64,000 nucleotides of DNA from Thiohalophilus sp. (GCF_034521165.1 NZ_JAXHMV010000013.1:62001-126000), one strand, 5' to 3'. Counted from the stretch's first letter, positions 9,528-18,812 are shown. A program made the numbers and translations. Notes: a model not told the origin generated them from the letters alone.

Positions 9528-10493
9528 TCAGAAATTATCCTGCTCCACTTCCTGGAATACAAAATTGATCACCCGTCCTATCTCGTTAAAGTTGTTCCAG
9601 TCCTGGTATTCAGCAAGATCGTCAATCACTTTGTCCTTCATCTCGTAGCTTTGCAGTCCCTGGTTGAAGTAGTGGGTGACTGACGCATTCAGCGCTTCAA
9701 GAAAAAGAAGAGATGATTCGGGGACTTCCCGACCGCCACTGCGACCGTGACCGGGGATATAAACAGCAATATCCTCATCCAGCATGGCTTTGATCGCGGC
9801 AATAGAACCCTTGAAACTCGCATCTTGCGGGACGTCAGAGTTTGGAACGCGCCGGGAAGAGACGATGTCACCAAAAAACAGCCCCTTGTCATTAACAACT
9901 TCTATCATAAGATCATGGTCGGTATGCGCGTGGCCGGTATGATGGATTTTCAGTGTAATGCCATCCAGGCTCAGAACCTCTCCGCCGGAGAGGCCGATAT
10001 TCGGCCCAATTACCCGGGTGCCTTCAACCGCGCCTTCGGTCATGCCCATAAACAGCTGAACCCAGGTCCCACCTTCACCGGCTTCAACGCGTTCGAGCAT
10101 CCGCGTATGCGCATAAATCGGAACTTCAGGATAGGTTTCCCGGATGCCCTGATTCCCCAGCCAGTGATCGCCATGGACATGGGTATTGAACACGGCGATA
10201 ACAGGTTTATCAGTGATCTTGCGAAGCTTTGTCAGCAGTTGCCGGCCGATTTCAGCGCTGCTTCCTGGATCAACAATGATGATTCCACCGTGAGTCAAAA
10301 TCGCCGAAGGGTTATTCATAAAACCGCGGGTTTGCGGGTTGGGGAGTGACTGGGTGCCATGAACAACATGAATATGCTGGCTTACCTGTTCGAGCGTATG
10401 TTGCTCAAAATCAAGCGGAAGCTGTGGTTCATGGGCAAATATTGTCATCGGCATGAAAACAAGTGCAAAAACAAGATATTTAATGGGCTTCAT
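9528..10493 (-). CDS. secreted MBL-fold metallo-hydrolase (intact metal site)
   Basis: 321 aa. A signal peptide (about 1-20, ending IFA-HE) is followed by an MBL fold with a full complement of ligands: FNTHVHGDHWLGN, GHAHTDHD, FFGDIV and YIPGHGRSGG. AGGAAG lies upstream of the ATG. It is a periplasmic relative of the 2919-3848 protein in overall plan and of SoxH-like and quinoprotein-relay hydrolases; the substrate is unknown. It is convergent with tamB. The upstream intergenic region (10494-10914) carries dispersed repeats and no gene. Confidence 0.8.
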   Translation of the reverse strand: MKPIKYLVFALVFMPMTIFAHEPQLPLDFEQHTLEQVSQHIHVVHGTQSLPNPQTRGFMNNPSAILTHGGIIIVDPGSSAEIGRQLLTKLRKITDKPVIAVFNTHVHGDHWLGNQGIRETYPEVPIYAHTRMLERVEAGEGGTWVQLFMGMTEGAVEGTRVIGPNIGLSGGEVLSLDGITLKIHHTGHAHTDHDLMIEVVNDKGLFFGDIVSSRRVPNSDVPQDASFKGSIAAIKAMLDEDIAVYIPGHGRSGGREVPESSLLFLEALNASVTHYFNQGLQSYEMKDKVIDDLAEYQDWNNFNEIGRVINFVFQEVEQDNF

Positions 10494-10670
10494 TGTGCAC
10501 TTCCTGTGTGAGAATGAGATTTGGACAGAACGGTTTTTCTAATTCCGGGCGTTGCAGCCTTAGGCAATCTTTATAGCACATCGGCACGACTTTACTACTT
10601 TTTTATCGAAGCAGTACTAGCCGCGACCAAAGAAAAATGAGCAGTTAAAGGGGATTTACAGGGCGGGTCT

Positions 10671-10755
10671 TACTGGCTTGCATGCTGATTGAAGAGCCTG
10701 CAATGCACGGTAATAATTTACAAGAATTCCTGGGGTCAAAGAATTCCTAGGGTCA
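10671..10755. repeat. direct-repeat cluster: left copy of a 50-bp repeat plus tandem 17-bp units
   Basis: 10671-10720 resembles 11666-11715 at about 40 of 50 positions (shared core atgctgatt.aagagcctg and acggtaataatt). It is followed by two tandem 17-bp units, 10722-10738 and 10739-10755 (aagaattcct.gggtca, one mismatch). The ggggtca element recurs at 14064-14093 and, as an inverted pair, near 49352-49401. The rest of the 10494-10914 gap shows no gene that I can support. Confidence 0.65.
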
Positions 10756-10914
10756 GGTCTTGCCTTTTGCCCTTACGTATTTAGATATGCGAGTGTATCG
10801 CAGCTAGAAAAGCAAAACTTGACCCGGATCTCCATAAGTTACCGTTTTGTCACCAACATCATTTACGGAATAAATCCGGGTCCTGACCTGGATTTAGCGG
10901 GACTGGTTTAAATT

Positions 10915-11655
10915 TCAGACGGCCCCTGCAGAACGGGACTGTGTGCGTTGCAGCTCGACAAGATGCGGCAGCAGTTCGGAATTTTTCTGGATGTGGAAGA
11001 TAAAGCGTGGCACCTCCTGTTCGGTACTCTGGGCCATGAACGGCTCTCCCCAGAAACTGAGCAGCGCCTCGGTCCCGCCGCTTGCCTGACTGTCGGCCAG
11101 AATAAATGAAGTCGTCTTGCTCAAGTGGCACCAGCGCGGCTCCTTGACCTTGAACTGGCCGGAACATTCGGCGATTCGGGGCTGCAGAGTCTGCCACAAA
11201 TCTTTCTGTGACGCGTCGAGCACAAACTGGATGGATGTTACCAGTGGATTATCGATAGCCGGTTTGAGTAATGCATCGAACAGGGACTGCGGGAGATACA
11301 TGGACAGGCAGACATTAAACCAGATCGTCTCCCCGCTCATATCCCGGACAAAATGTTCATTTACCGTCCGCAAATGGCGCGGGCCGACGAGCACCACGTC
11401 GGGCATACTGAGTGAGGTCTGGATACGCTCTACCGCCTGTGCGGTGGACTCGACCTGCTCGGCGGTCAGTTCATTATTGCGGGTATGGCGCATGAAGTTG
11501 ATAAACAGTAAACCCAGAAGGGCCAGAAGTATCGGCAGGATTACCTCCTCATCCACTACATGCAGAAGATGCAGAACGATAGCGATAACCGCTGCCACGA
11601 TTCCCGCAATAGCATCCCATTCATACCCGAGAAATTGCTTCAGTTTCATTGCCAT
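10915..11655 (-). CDS. hypothetical membrane-anchored protein
   Basis: 246 aa, not recognised. Two hydrophobic helices (about residues 14-33 and 38-55) form an N-terminal hairpin, with the intervening residues rich in His/Glu/Asp. The remaining about 190 residues are soluble and mixed alpha/beta, with GPRHLRTVNEHFVRD, a central WFNVCLSMYLPQ and a SKTTSFILADSQASGG segment, somewhat like the substrate-specificity halves of phospholipase-D-like proteins but without HKD motifs. The upstream region carries the right copy of a 50-bp repeat (11666-11715) whose other copy lies beyond the 3' end, so the gene may have moved or duplicated as a unit. A real gene is likely from composition and membrane topology; function unknown. 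Confidence 0.6.
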   Translation of the reverse strand: MAMKLKQFLGYEWDAIAGIVAAVIAIVLHLLHVVDEEVILPILLALLGLLFINFMRHTRNNELTAEQVESTAQAVERIQTSLSMPDVVLVGPRHLRTVNEHFVRDMSGETIWFNVCLSMYLPQSLFDALLKPAIDNPLVTSIQFVLDASQKDLWQTLQPRIAECSGQFKVKEPRWCHLSKTTSFILADSQASGGTEALLSFWGEPFMAQSTEQEVPRFIFHIQKNSELLPHLVELQRTQSRSAGAV

Positions 11656-11665
11656 AGTGTGCGGC

Positions 11666-11715
11666 TGCTGGTTGGTATGCTGATTAAAGAGCCTGTTGTG
11701 TACGGTAATAATTCA
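11666..11715. repeat. right copy of imperfect 50-bp direct repeat
   Basis: Pairs with 10671-10720. It lies immediately upstream of the minus-strand gene 10915-11655 and so occupies that gene's promoter region. Confidence 0.6.
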
Positions 11716-11870
11716 TAATGACATTATAACCAATAGTTTTTCTGGCCAAGGCCTGTTTATCAGGGTACTGCGCGTTCACATTGGCGGCAAGCTCTGAACG
11801 ACTCCGCCCCGGCGATTTTGACATGCACGCATGCTGTTCAGAAACTGTGCGGGGCTTTCTGGCGCCGGTC

Positions 11871-12278
11871 TCAAGTCTCTGCTGTGCGGCGGCTCAGCCA
11901 GAACAGACCAATAAAGAGCAGCAGCCAGACAGCCGTACGCAATGTCATGGCGCGAAGGCTGTCAATCGCCACGGCACCGCCCGAGTTGTAAAGCATCCAG
12001 ATGGCGGCAAGGACAAGCAGGTTCAGCACAAAGACAGCTGCAGCCCCGTTTCGCCCAGAATGAACATTACGCCACGCGACAATCCCCACGCCGATGTAAA
12101 TAAATCCCATTACCGTGTTGTAGACGAGCAAGGGCAGAAAGACCACATACCCCGGATCGGAGCCGGTCAGGACACGACTGCCCGCAAAAACCGTTACCAC
12201 ACCAAAAAGCACCGCGATAAGGGCCAGGCTTTTTCGTATTAGATGGAGATAGAATGGATGATTCAATTTTCTGTCCAA
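11871..12278 (-). CDS. hypothetical four-helix inner-membrane protein
   Basis: 135 aa, not recognised. Four hydrophobic stretches are visible: about residues 15-33, 43-66, 80-97 and 112-130. The N-terminus is basic (MDRKLNHPFYLHLIRKS) and the last residues are arginine-rich, suggesting cytoplasmic ends. There is no catalytic motif. Neighbours are an unknown membrane protein and a serine hydrolase, so the context gives no function. The even helix pattern and absence of a competing frame support a real gene. Confidence 0.55.
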   Translation of the reverse strand: MDRKLNHPFYLHLIRKSLALIAVLFGVVTVFAGSRVLTGSDPGYVVFLPLLVYNTVMGFIYIGVGIVAWRNVHSGRNGAAAVFVLNLLVLAAIWMLYNSGGAVAIDSLRAMTLRTAVWLLLFIGLFWLSRRTAET

Positions 12279-12390
12279 ATCAGTATCAGGCTTTATCCGG
12301 CCTGAAGTCGTTCATAGCGGGATAGCAAAAGGCAAGACCTGCCTCCGTGGAACCGGTGCAGCGTTTTGCCCACTCATTTTTATGCGCCCT

Positions 12391-13716
12391 TCACTTTTTC
12401 ATTAAATATTCGGCCACGGCTTGATAGGCGGGCAACGAGGTCGGGTCAATCTGTGCGTTTGTGGCCGCGGGAAAAGACGCGAAACGCACAATGACCATGT
12501 CGGCGGTCGGGTCCACGTAGACAGTTTGTCCATGAACGCCTCGTGCGGCGTAGGCGCCATGTTTGTTATGGAGTATCCACCACATACTATGGTAACTGCC
12601 ACCTGTTAGGGTTTTGTAACCCGCCTTGTCAAAGACTTTCTTGTCTCCACCGGCCCGGATGTTCTCCACAACCTGTTGCGGGAACAGCCGTTGGCTATTT
12701 ATCTCTCCACCGTTGAGCATTAGCAGGCCAATGCGCCCCAGGTCTCGCAGGCCGGCACTGAGCCCTCCGCCCGCAAAAGGTGTTCCCCTGGCATCCACGG
12801 TCATATATCCATCCTGTTCCGCGCCCATTCTGCGCCAGATGCGCTGCGACAATAGGTGCGCAAGGTCCTTGCCGGTGACCCGCGAGATAATCCAGCCAAG
12901 TGCGTCCGTGTTGATTGTCCTGTAGCCGAAAGCCTCGCCATGAACGCCGTCCTGTTTGACGGTTTGCAGGTACTCAAAATAGCCATTTGGGCCTTCATAA
13001 CCCTCTGGTTTTGGTAACGGGCTCGCCGCCTTTGAATAAACCCAGATATCCGCCTTGGGATCGGCGTAATCCTCACTGTAGTCAAGGGCGGTAGTCATAT
13101 CCATCACCTGGCGTACGCTGGCGCTGCCAAACGCACTGTCCTTGAGTTCCGGGATGATTGAGGAGACCCTGGCTGTGTCATCGAGCCGCCCCTCCACCAC
13201 CAGTATCTCGGCCAGAAGTCCCGTAAGGGACTTGGTCATCGACATAGCGGTATGCTTGCCCATCTCGTCGAGACAGCCGAAGTACTTCTCATAAACGACC
13301 CTGCCTTTGTGAAGAATGAGAATGCCATCGGTATAATTCGCCGAGAGAGATTCCTTCCACGTCATGGTTTTTCCGCTACCCATGGGCGAGAAAGTCACAG
13401 CGTCAATATCGTCATCGATCGTGCGCTCCAGCGGGACCGGTGGGTTGATACCTCTACTCACTTGCTTGGTGGGCATCAGTTCCCGAATGTGGCATACCGT
13501 CCATCGCAATTTCGGGAAGCTGAAAAAATCAGATTCCGGCTGCATGATCAACTTCTCAGGCGGCGGCGGAAAACCGATCATCCAGCCCATGCGCCCGGGG
13601 TCGGATTTCTCGGCGCCCGGGTAGGAACCGGATTGCGCGCCGGTTTGGGAAAAAAAGCTTGAGAGGGCCAGGATGGCTACGAGCAGTGCGAGTGAATTAC
13701 GGGGCGAGCGCTTCAT
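12391..13716 (-). CDS. secreted beta-lactamase-family serine hydrolase (NylB-like)
   Basis: 441 aa from the ATG at 13714-13716, which has GGAGAG upstream; an ATG five codons earlier overlaps that site. A signal peptide (about 1-28) precedes a class C beta-lactamase/6-aminohexanoate-dimer-hydrolase fold. Catalytic SxxK is SMTK in AMSMTKSLTG; the tyrosine motif is DYSEDY; GYRTINTDALGWIISRVTG is the characteristic NylB-type segment; the C-terminal GxHGQ-like motif is ARGVHGQTVYVDP. Such enzymes hydrolyse amides or esters; the true substrate cannot be named. Located in the periplasm or outside. Stands alone between unrelated small genes. Confidence 0.8.
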   Translation of the reverse strand: MKRSPRNSLALLVAILALSSFFSQTGAQSGSYPGAEKSDPGRMGWMIGFPPPPEKLIMQPESDFFSFPKLRWTVCHIRELMPTKQVSRGINPPVPLERTIDDDIDAVTFSPMGSGKTMTWKESLSANYTDGILILHKGRVVYEKYFGCLDEMGKHTAMSMTKSLTGLLAEILVVEGRLDDTARVSSIIPELKDSAFGSASVRQVMDMTTALDYSEDYADPKADIWVYSKAASPLPKPEGYEGPNGYFEYLQTVKQDGVHGEAFGYRTINTDALGWIISRVTGKDLAHLLSQRIWRRMGAEQDGYMTVDARGTPFAGGGLSAGLRDLGRIGLLMLNGGEINSQRLFPQQVVENIRAGGDKKVFDKAGYKTLTGGSYHSMWWILHNKHGAYAARGVHGQTVYVDPTADMVIVRFASFPAATNAQIDPTSLPAYQAVAEYLMKK

Positions 13717-14063
13717 GATGCTTCTCTCCATGAATAGCCGAGAACAGCCGGATCAGACCAGTGCAACAGGTTGAATATAGATAATTTTTCTGCGAATTTC
13801 CCGAGAAAGTGAGCATGAAAATGATTATAGCGTTAAAACCCCGTATGTAAGCATAACAAGGTGGCAGACGTGGGCAGAGAGTCTGTCATCTGCTTAATGC
13901 GCGGATTCCGGCCTCTTGCAGCTGGAAAATGAAAGGTTTCAAAGAGTTGTGTTGGTTCGACCCGGTGATTGGCGTAAGAGCGCAAAAGCGCTAATCACTG
14001 TCAATAACCTGATGGAACGCGCCATTTGAGTGCAGATACGTCGCGCCGCAGAACTCACAACAC

Positions 14064-14093
14064 GGATCAAAGGGTCAGGGATCAAAGGGTCAG
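14064..14093. repeat. perfect tandem 15-bp repeat (two copies)
   Basis: ggatcaaagggtcag occurs at 14064-14078 and again at 14079-14093, directly before the stop of the DUF2283 gene. It belongs with the gggtca-type repeats at 10722-10755. The rest of the gap 13717-14108 (upstream of the NylB-like gene) shows nothing I can name. Confidence 0.75.
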
Positions 14094-14108
14094 AATACTT
14101 GAACTTTA

Positions 14109-14306
14109 TTAAGCTGCTATGCCCTCGACGATCAGATGCCTGACGTCGGTATGCTGGCTTGCGTGCTCGAAGGTTATCGCGCAAACGTTGCCGTTTTTGT
14201 CAACACCAAGAATGGTGTTCTCGTCCAGGTCCCTGGATTCAGCGATATCCGTCTTGCGGAATTCAATGTATAGCGTATCTGTGTCTTCGAAATAGCTGAC
14301 TTTCAT
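14109..14306 (-). CDS. DUF2283 family protein (antitoxin-like)
   Basis: 65 aa, from the ATG at 14304-14306; a longer upstream frame lacks homology. The whole protein is the DUF2283 domain, beginning MKVSYFEDTDTLYIEF and containing DLDENTIL and a terminal HLIVEGIAA. It differs from the copy at 48511-48708 at 9 of 65 residues. DUF2283 proteins commonly sit beside small toxin-like genes; an antitoxin role is an inference from such neighbourhoods, not proven. Here the gene upstream in the same direction is a HicB-like antitoxin, 71 bases away. Confidence 0.8.
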   Translation of the reverse strand: MKVSYFEDTDTLYIEFRKTDIAESRDLDENTILGVDKNGNVCAITFEHASQHTDVRHLIVEGIAA

Positions 14307-14377
14307 GGCCGAATTCTTATGTAAAAGAGTGCATGTGAAGAAAGCGTCTCCCGATATGCAGGTAAAAATAACTGTTA

Positions 14378-14590
14378 TTATGCATACATCAGTCTGCCTC
14401 GAGGCTCTGGTATTGGGCGGCCCAATTCTCGTGCTGTTTCGATCCACTGCTCAATGACGCTTTGCGCGTTAGAGACAGCTTGTTCATACGTTTCGCCGTC
14501 CGCTATGCAGCCGGGAAGCTCTGGTACTTCTACGATAAAGCTCTGATCCTCTTCGCTCCAGTAGATGACAAGTTCATATTTAATCAACAT
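14378..14590 (-). CDS. HicB-family antitoxin, orphan
   Basis: 70 aa with the partial RNase-H-like HicB fold: YELVIYWSEEDQSFIVEVPELPGC followed in sequence by IADGETYEQAVSNAQSVIEQWIE. The lack of a C-terminal DNA-binding domain is usual for the short HicB form. HicB normally neutralises the mRNA interferase HicA, but no HicA is readable on either side. The next gene downstream encodes DUF2283. It may therefore be an orphan antitoxin or a partner in a non-canonical pair. The flanking gap 14591-14870 shows no feature. Confidence 0.8.
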   Translation of the reverse strand: MLIKYELVIYWSEEDQSFIVEVPELPGCIADGETYEQAVSNAQSVIEQWIETARELGRPIPEPRGRLMYA

Positions 14591-14870
14591 TCTGTAATCC
14601 TAGCAGGCAAATGATCTGTTTGCATCCGCATGGGGCCGGTTTGGAGTACAGGTTGCCTTGGAAAAGGTTAATAATCAGAGGCTTGTGATTCCGGGTCTCG
14701 GCCAGCTTCTGATGGACTGGAAGCCCGGTGTGACGGGTTGTCGTCGAGAGGGCTAATGCTGCAGGTCATGCTGGCGCTAGCCTGCGTGACACCCTGCCGA
14801 TAGCAGAATGTCAGGTAGCGCTGCGCGCAACCGGACCTACGCCTCTATACCCTTTATTACGAACAGTTAT

Positions 14871-16223
14871 TTAGTCTTCGAGAGCAGCGTCTGTCGGCAC
14901 ACCGATCAGATCGTGCTCGGTGGCGGCGACGATCTTCACCTCCATGAACTGCCCCGGCTGTACCTCGTCTTCGACCTGGTCCAGGATCACGGCACCGTCG
15001 ATCTCGGGGGCGTCGGCACTGGAGCGGCCGAGCAGGAGGTTCTCCTCGCTGAAGCCGTCGACGATGACCTGCATCGTCTGGCCGATCTTCTTTTGTAATT
15101 TTTCTGCGCTGATCTCGCTTTGTAACTGCATGAAGCGTTCGAGCCGTTCCTGGCGGACTTCCTCAGGGACGGGGTCGGGCAGTTCGTTGGCGCTGGCGCC
15201 TTCCACCGGCGAGTAGGCGAAGGCACCGACCCGATCCAGTTGCGCCTCGTTTAAAAATTCCAGCAGTTCTTCGAATTCCTGTTCGGTCTCGCCGGGGAAG
15301 CCGACGATGAAGGTGGAGCGTAGAGTGATGTCCGGGCAGATCGCGCGCCACTCTTCGATGCGGCGCAGGGTTTTTTCGATGTTGCCTGGGCGTTTCATTA
15401 GCTTGAGGATACGCGGCGCGGCGTGCTGAAACGGCACATCCAGATAGGGCAGGATCAACCCCTCGGCCATCAGCGGGATGACCTCGTCTACGTGCGGATA
15501 GGGATAGACATAATGCAGTCGCACCCAGGCGCCATATTCGCGCGCCAGCTTGCCCAGCGCGGCGGCCAGTTCGGTCATGCGGGTTTTCAGCGGGCGTCCG
15601 CCCCAGAACTCGGTGCGGTATTTGACATCCACGCCGTAGGCGCTGGTGTCCTGCGAAATGACCAGTAACTCTTTGACGCCGCTTTTGAACAGGTTCTCCG
15701 CCTCCTGCATCACCTCGCCGATCGGCCGGCTGACCAGATCGCCGCGCATGGAAGGGATAATGCAGAAACTGCAGCGATGATTGCAGCCCTCGGAGATCTT
15801 CAAATAGGCGTAATGCTTCGGCGTCAGCTTGAGGCCCTCGGCCGGAATCAGATCGGTATAGGGATCGTGCGGTTTGGGTAGATGCTGATGGACGTGCTGC
15901 ATCACTTCCTGCAGGGCGTGCGGGCCGGTCACCGCCAGCACCTGCGGGTGGGTCTGCTGCACGATGTCGCCCTTGGCGCCCAGGCAGCCGGTGACGATCA
16001 CCCTGCCGTTTTCATCCAGCGCCTCGCCGATCGCCTCCAGCGATTCTTCCACCGCAGTGTCGATAAAGCCGCAGGTGTTGACCAGTACCAGCTGGGCGTC
16101 GTCATAGTCGGAGACGATGTCATAGCCCTCGGCGCGCAGCCGGGTGAGGATCTGTTCCGAGTCCACCAGCGCCTTGGGGCAGCCGAGGCTGATAAAACCG
16201 ACTCTGGGTGCGGGGTTTGACAT
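14871..16223 (-). CDS. rimO: RimO, ribosomal protein S12 methylthiotransferase
   Basis: 450 aa. An N-terminal UPF0004 domain (about 8-125, opening [17 protein letters not shown], carrying the cluster cysteines) is followed by a radical-SAM domain with CNHRCSFC (CxxxCxxC) and a C-terminal TRAM domain (about 385-450). RimO binds two [4Fe-4S] clusters and adds a methylthio group to an aspartate of ribosomal protein S12. [10 protein letters not shown] distinguishes it from MiaB. Length and motif order match the family. The downstream methyltransferase gene is separated by a repeat mosaic, so it is probably transcribed separately. Confidence 0.96.
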   Translation of the reverse strand: MSNPAPRVGFISLGCPKALVDSEQILTRLRAEGYDIVSDYDDAQLVLVNTCGFIDTAVEESLEAIGEALDENGRVIVTGCLGAKGDIVQQTHPQVLAVTGPHALQEVMQHVHQHLPKPHDPYTDLIPAEGLKLTPKHYAYLKISEGCNHRCSFCIIPSMRGDLVSRPIGEVMQEAENLFKSGVKELLVISQDTSAYGVDVKYRTEFWGGRPLKTRMTELAAALGKLAREYGAWVRLHYVYPYPHVDEVIPLMAEGLILPYLDVPFQHAAPRILKLMKRPGNIEKTLRRIEEWRAICPDITLRSTFIVGFPGETEQEFEELLEFLNEAQLDRVGAFAYSPVEGASANELPDPVPEEVRQERLERFMQLQSEISAEKLQKKIGQTMQVIVDGFSEENLLLGRSSADAPEIDGAVILDQVEDEVQPGQFMEVKIVAATEHDLIGVPTDAALED

Positions 16224-16276
16224 AGGGGTATTCGGGTTGTGGTTGCGAGGGGCGGGAGTATATCACTTATCAACAC

Positions 16277-16563
16277 AGGGCCGAGGGACGAGTTACGAGG
16301 GACGAGGAAAATCTTGAACCACGAAGGCTCGAAGACACGAACGGGGAATAATTCTGCCCTGGTCGTCATTCCGGCGCAGAGCCTGCCCCGGCATGCTCTA
16401 AGCCGGGGCCGGAATCCATGCCGGACACCGCGTTGCTATGTCCGGCCTACCCCTGTCTGCGCAGAATACAATGAATTAATCTTTTTAACCTTCGTGTCTT
16501 TGTGTCTTCGTGGTTCAGTTTTTTTACTCGTTACTCGTTACTCGTTACTCGTCCCTCGGCCCT
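16277..16563. repeat. inverted repeat mosaic (family-A arms around a palindromic core)
   Basis: The left arm (16277-16346) reads cgagggacgagttacgagg and then a tract with accacgaag and gacacgaa. The right arm (16491-16563) is its approximate reverse complement, ending cgtccctcggccct. Between them sit a gtcattccggcg-type palindrome and a 36-bp block (16420-16455, ccggac...gtccgg hairpin) that recurs exactly at 20077-20112. The right arm overlaps the last codons of the methyltransferase gene. Confidence 0.8.
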
Positions 16564-17308
16564 CTTGCTTGCGACCAGCAAGCAAGTGGATTGGCCACTG
16601 GATCGGTTTGGGTTGTGAGGGATCGGGCCAGTGTTCGGCGAGTCGTTGTTCGAGTGCGGGTAACGGGTTGTGATTGTAATCGGCGAGGTAGCGCTGGGTG
16701 GCGGACCAGGTGGCGAGGTAGCCGATGACTTCGGGCAGGGTCCATTGCGCCTGGATGTGAAAGGCCGGGGTGTCGAGTTGGGCGAAGGGGAAGGGCAGGT
16801 CGGCGTAGCTCCGCTCGATCCAGTGGCGCTCTTCGGGCCAGTAGCCTTTGAGTGTATGGGCATAATAGTCGTTAATCAGCGCATCGATCGCCGGGGCGAT
16901 GGAAAACAGGCCGTAGCCCCAGATCGCCAGTACGCCACCGGGTTTGAGCAGGCGCACGGCTTCGGCATTGAAGCGGGCGTGATCGAACCAGTGTACCGCC
17001 TGGGCCACGCTGATCAGATCAAAGGTCTCATCAGGAAACGGCAGTTGCTCGGCGGTACTGCAAAGATACTCGAGGGTGTGTTGCTTTTGCGCGTTGCGCA
17101 GTTGCGCCAGACTCGGTTCGCAACCGATGACCTTCGCAAAGTGTTCGCCCAGGGCGACGGCGGCCTGGCCGTTGCCGGTGGCCACATCCAGCGCCCGTTC
17201 ATACTGTGGACACAGCGAGACCAGATAATCAAATAGCTCGGGCGGATAGTGAGGCCGGTAGCGGGTGTAGTCCGTGGCCTGTTTGGAGAAGTGATCGGCG
17301 AAGGCCAT
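16538..17308 (-). CDS. class I SAM-dependent methyltransferase
   Basis: 256 aa. A Methyltransf_11-type Rossmann domain holds SAM motif I ALDVATGNGQAAVAL (about 40-54), an acidic post-motif, and SVAQAVHWFDHARF. This matches the small trans-aconitate/UbiE-like methyltransferase group; the acceptor is unknown. The final residues (GRGTSNE) are encoded by the right arm of the dispersed repeat at 16277-16563, so the native C-terminus was probably replaced or extended when the repeat arrived. It starts 2 bases before the stop of the upstream cca gene and is likely co-transcribed with it. Confidence 0.85.
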   Translation of the reverse strand: MAFADHFSKQATDYTRYRPHYPPELFDYLVSLCPQYERALDVATGNGQAAVALGEHFAKVIGCEPSLAQLRNAQKQHTLEYLCSTAEQLPFPDETFDLISVAQAVHWFDHARFNAEAVRLLKPGGVLAIWGYGLFSIAPAIDALINDYYAHTLKGYWPEERHWIERSYADLPFPFAQLDTPAFHIQAQWTLPEVIGYLATWSATQRYLADYNHNPLPALEQRLAEHWPDPSQPKPIQWPIHLLAGRKQEGRGTSNE

Positions 17309-17310
17309 GC

Positions 17311-18534
17311 TCAGGCCGTGTGCCGGACCTGTTTGATCGCGGTCAGGCGCGCTTTGTGCATTGCCTCGGCGATCTCCTGGCCCTGCAGGCCCTGTTCGAC
17401 GAACGGTCTGGCCTCGATGGCGCTCGCGGCGGCGAAGGCCTCGCGCATGATACGCGGCTGATCGAAGCTGCGATCCTCGTAACCGGGACGCCCGCGCGAG
17501 TCGGCCTCGCAGGCCAGCAGGAACTGTTCATAGCGTTCGGGCCGGCGAAAGGCATCCAGTGCTTCGAGGGTTTTTAATAACGTCGTGTCCTTGAGCTCGC
17601 CGGCGCGGTGGTAGTGCAGATGATAGCGGGTCACCATGATCGCCAGCTCGCGAAACTCGTTGGGGATTTTATAGCGATCGCACAGCGCCTCGACCAGCGG
17701 CACGCCACGTTCTTCGTGATCGATGTGCGCGGGCAGCTCTTCGGCCGGCGTGGTGCCCTTGCCCAGATCGTGGACCAGCGCGGCGAAACGCACGGCCGGA
17801 TCCTTTGATAATTTTACCGCCTGCTGTAGCACCAGCATGGTGTGCACGCCGGTGTCGATCTCCGGGTGATGCTGTTCCGGTTGCGGCATGCCGTAGAGGC
17901 GATCGACTTCGGGAAACAGTCTGGCCAGCGCGCCGCATTCGCGCAGCACTTCAAAAAAGACTTCGGGGCGGTCTTCCTGCAGGGCGCGCAGGGTTTCCTG
18001 CCAGACCCGCTCGGGGACCAGCGCGTCGACCTCGCCATTGTCGACCATCTGCCGCATCAGTTCGCGGGTGTCGTCGGCGACCCGAAAACCGAATTCGGCA
18101 AACCGGGCGGCGAAGCGCGCCACCCGCAGGATACGCACCGGGTCCTCGACAAAGGCCGAGGAGACATGGCGCAGCAGGCGATCCTTGAGGTCCTGCTGGC
18201 CGCCGAAAGGATCGATGATCTCGCCCGTATCGGTTTCGGCCATGGCATTGATGGTCAGATCGCGGCGGGCCAGATCGGCTTCGAGAGTGACATCGGGGGC
18301 GGCGTGAAAGGTGAAGCCGGTATAGCCGGGGCCGGTCTTGCGCTCGGTGCGGGCCAGGGCATGCTCTTCCCGGGTCTCGGGATGTAAAAAGACGGGAAAG
18401 TCCTTGCCCACCGGGCGATAGCCGGCTTCGAGCATCTCCTCTGGCGTGCTGCCGACCACCACCCAGTCGTGGTCCTTGACCGGCAGGCCGAGCAGTTTGT
18501 CGCGGACGCAGCCGCCTACCTGATAACGTTTCAT
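17311..18534 (-). CDS. cca: CCA-adding tRNA nucleotidyltransferase, multifunctional
   Basis: 407 aa from the ATG at 18532-18534; the frame extends further upstream without homology. The class II nucleotidyltransferase head has YQVGGCVRDKLLG and DHDWVVVGS (the metal-binding DxD), then RRDLTINAMA, and an HD domain in the C-terminal half (AALVHDLGKG). The enzyme builds and repairs the 3'-CCA of tRNA; the HD domain gives the phosphatase/phosphodiesterase activities found in gammaproteobacterial forms. Length matches the E. coli protein. The methyltransferase gene follows immediately. Confidence 0.96.
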   Translation of the reverse strand: MKRYQVGGCVRDKLLGLPVKDHDWVVVGSTPEEMLEAGYRPVGKDFPVFLHPETREEHALARTERKTGPGYTGFTFHAAPDVTLEADLARRDLTINAMAETDTGEIIDPFGGQQDLKDRLLRHVSSAFVEDPVRILRVARFAARFAEFGFRVADDTRELMRQMVDNGEVDALVPERVWQETLRALQEDRPEVFFEVLRECGALARLFPEVDRLYGMPQPEQHHPEIDTGVHTMLVLQQAVKLSKDPAVRFAALVHDLGKGTTPAEELPAHIDHEERGVPLVEALCDRYKIPNEFRELAIMVTRYHLHYHRAGELKDTTLLKTLEALDAFRRPERYEQFLLACEADSRGRPGYEDRSFDQPRIMREAFAAASAIEARPFVEQGLQGQEIAEAMHKARLTAIKQVRHTA

Positions 18535-18591
18535 GGCTCTGATAATAATCGTTTGGCGCCCCGAATTCGAACCGGCGCGAGATGCAGGCAT

Positions 18592-18624
18592 AAAAAAACC
18601 CGCCGGTGAGGGGGCGGGTTTTTT
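18592..18624 (-). terminator. rho-independent terminator of rpmB-rpmG
   Basis: aaaaaacccgcc (18593-18604) and ggcgggtttttt (18613-18624) form a perfect 12-bp stem with an 8-base loop, U-rich in both directions. It lies 22 bases beyond the rpmG stop and upstream of cca. Confidence 0.9.
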
Positions 18625-18645
18625 AATCCGGAGGCCAGGATCGGC

Positions 18646-18801
18646 TTACTTGATCTTGGCTTCCTTGTAGGCCACATGCTTGCGGACCACTGGATCGTAT
18701 TTTTTCACTTCCATTTTTTCCGGCATGTTGCGCTTGTTTTTGGTCGTGGTGTAGAAGTGACCGGTGCCGGCACTGGAGACGAGTTTGATTTTGTCACGCA
18801 T
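18646..18801 (-). CDS. rpmG: 50S ribosomal protein L33
   Basis: 51 aa, too short for routine long-ORF listing. It reads [20 protein letters not shown] and continues through [20 protein letters not shown] to a KEAKIK end, which is the bacterial L33 sequence of the cysteine-free type (no CxxC zinc motifs), so it is not the zinc-dependent paralogue. It follows rpmB by 11 bases in the usual rpmB-rpmG operon and is followed by a strong terminator. Confidence 0.97.
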   Translation of the reverse strand: MRDKIKLVSSAGTGHFYTTTKNKRNMPEKMEVKKYDPVVRKHVAYKEAKIK

Positions 18802-18812
18802 GATAAAACTCC

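Noticed and set aside
14591..14870. Search for tRNA or a HicA toxin next to HicB
   Set aside because: No cloverleaf-like sequence and no HicA (dsRBD-like, 60-80 aa) frame found on either strand.
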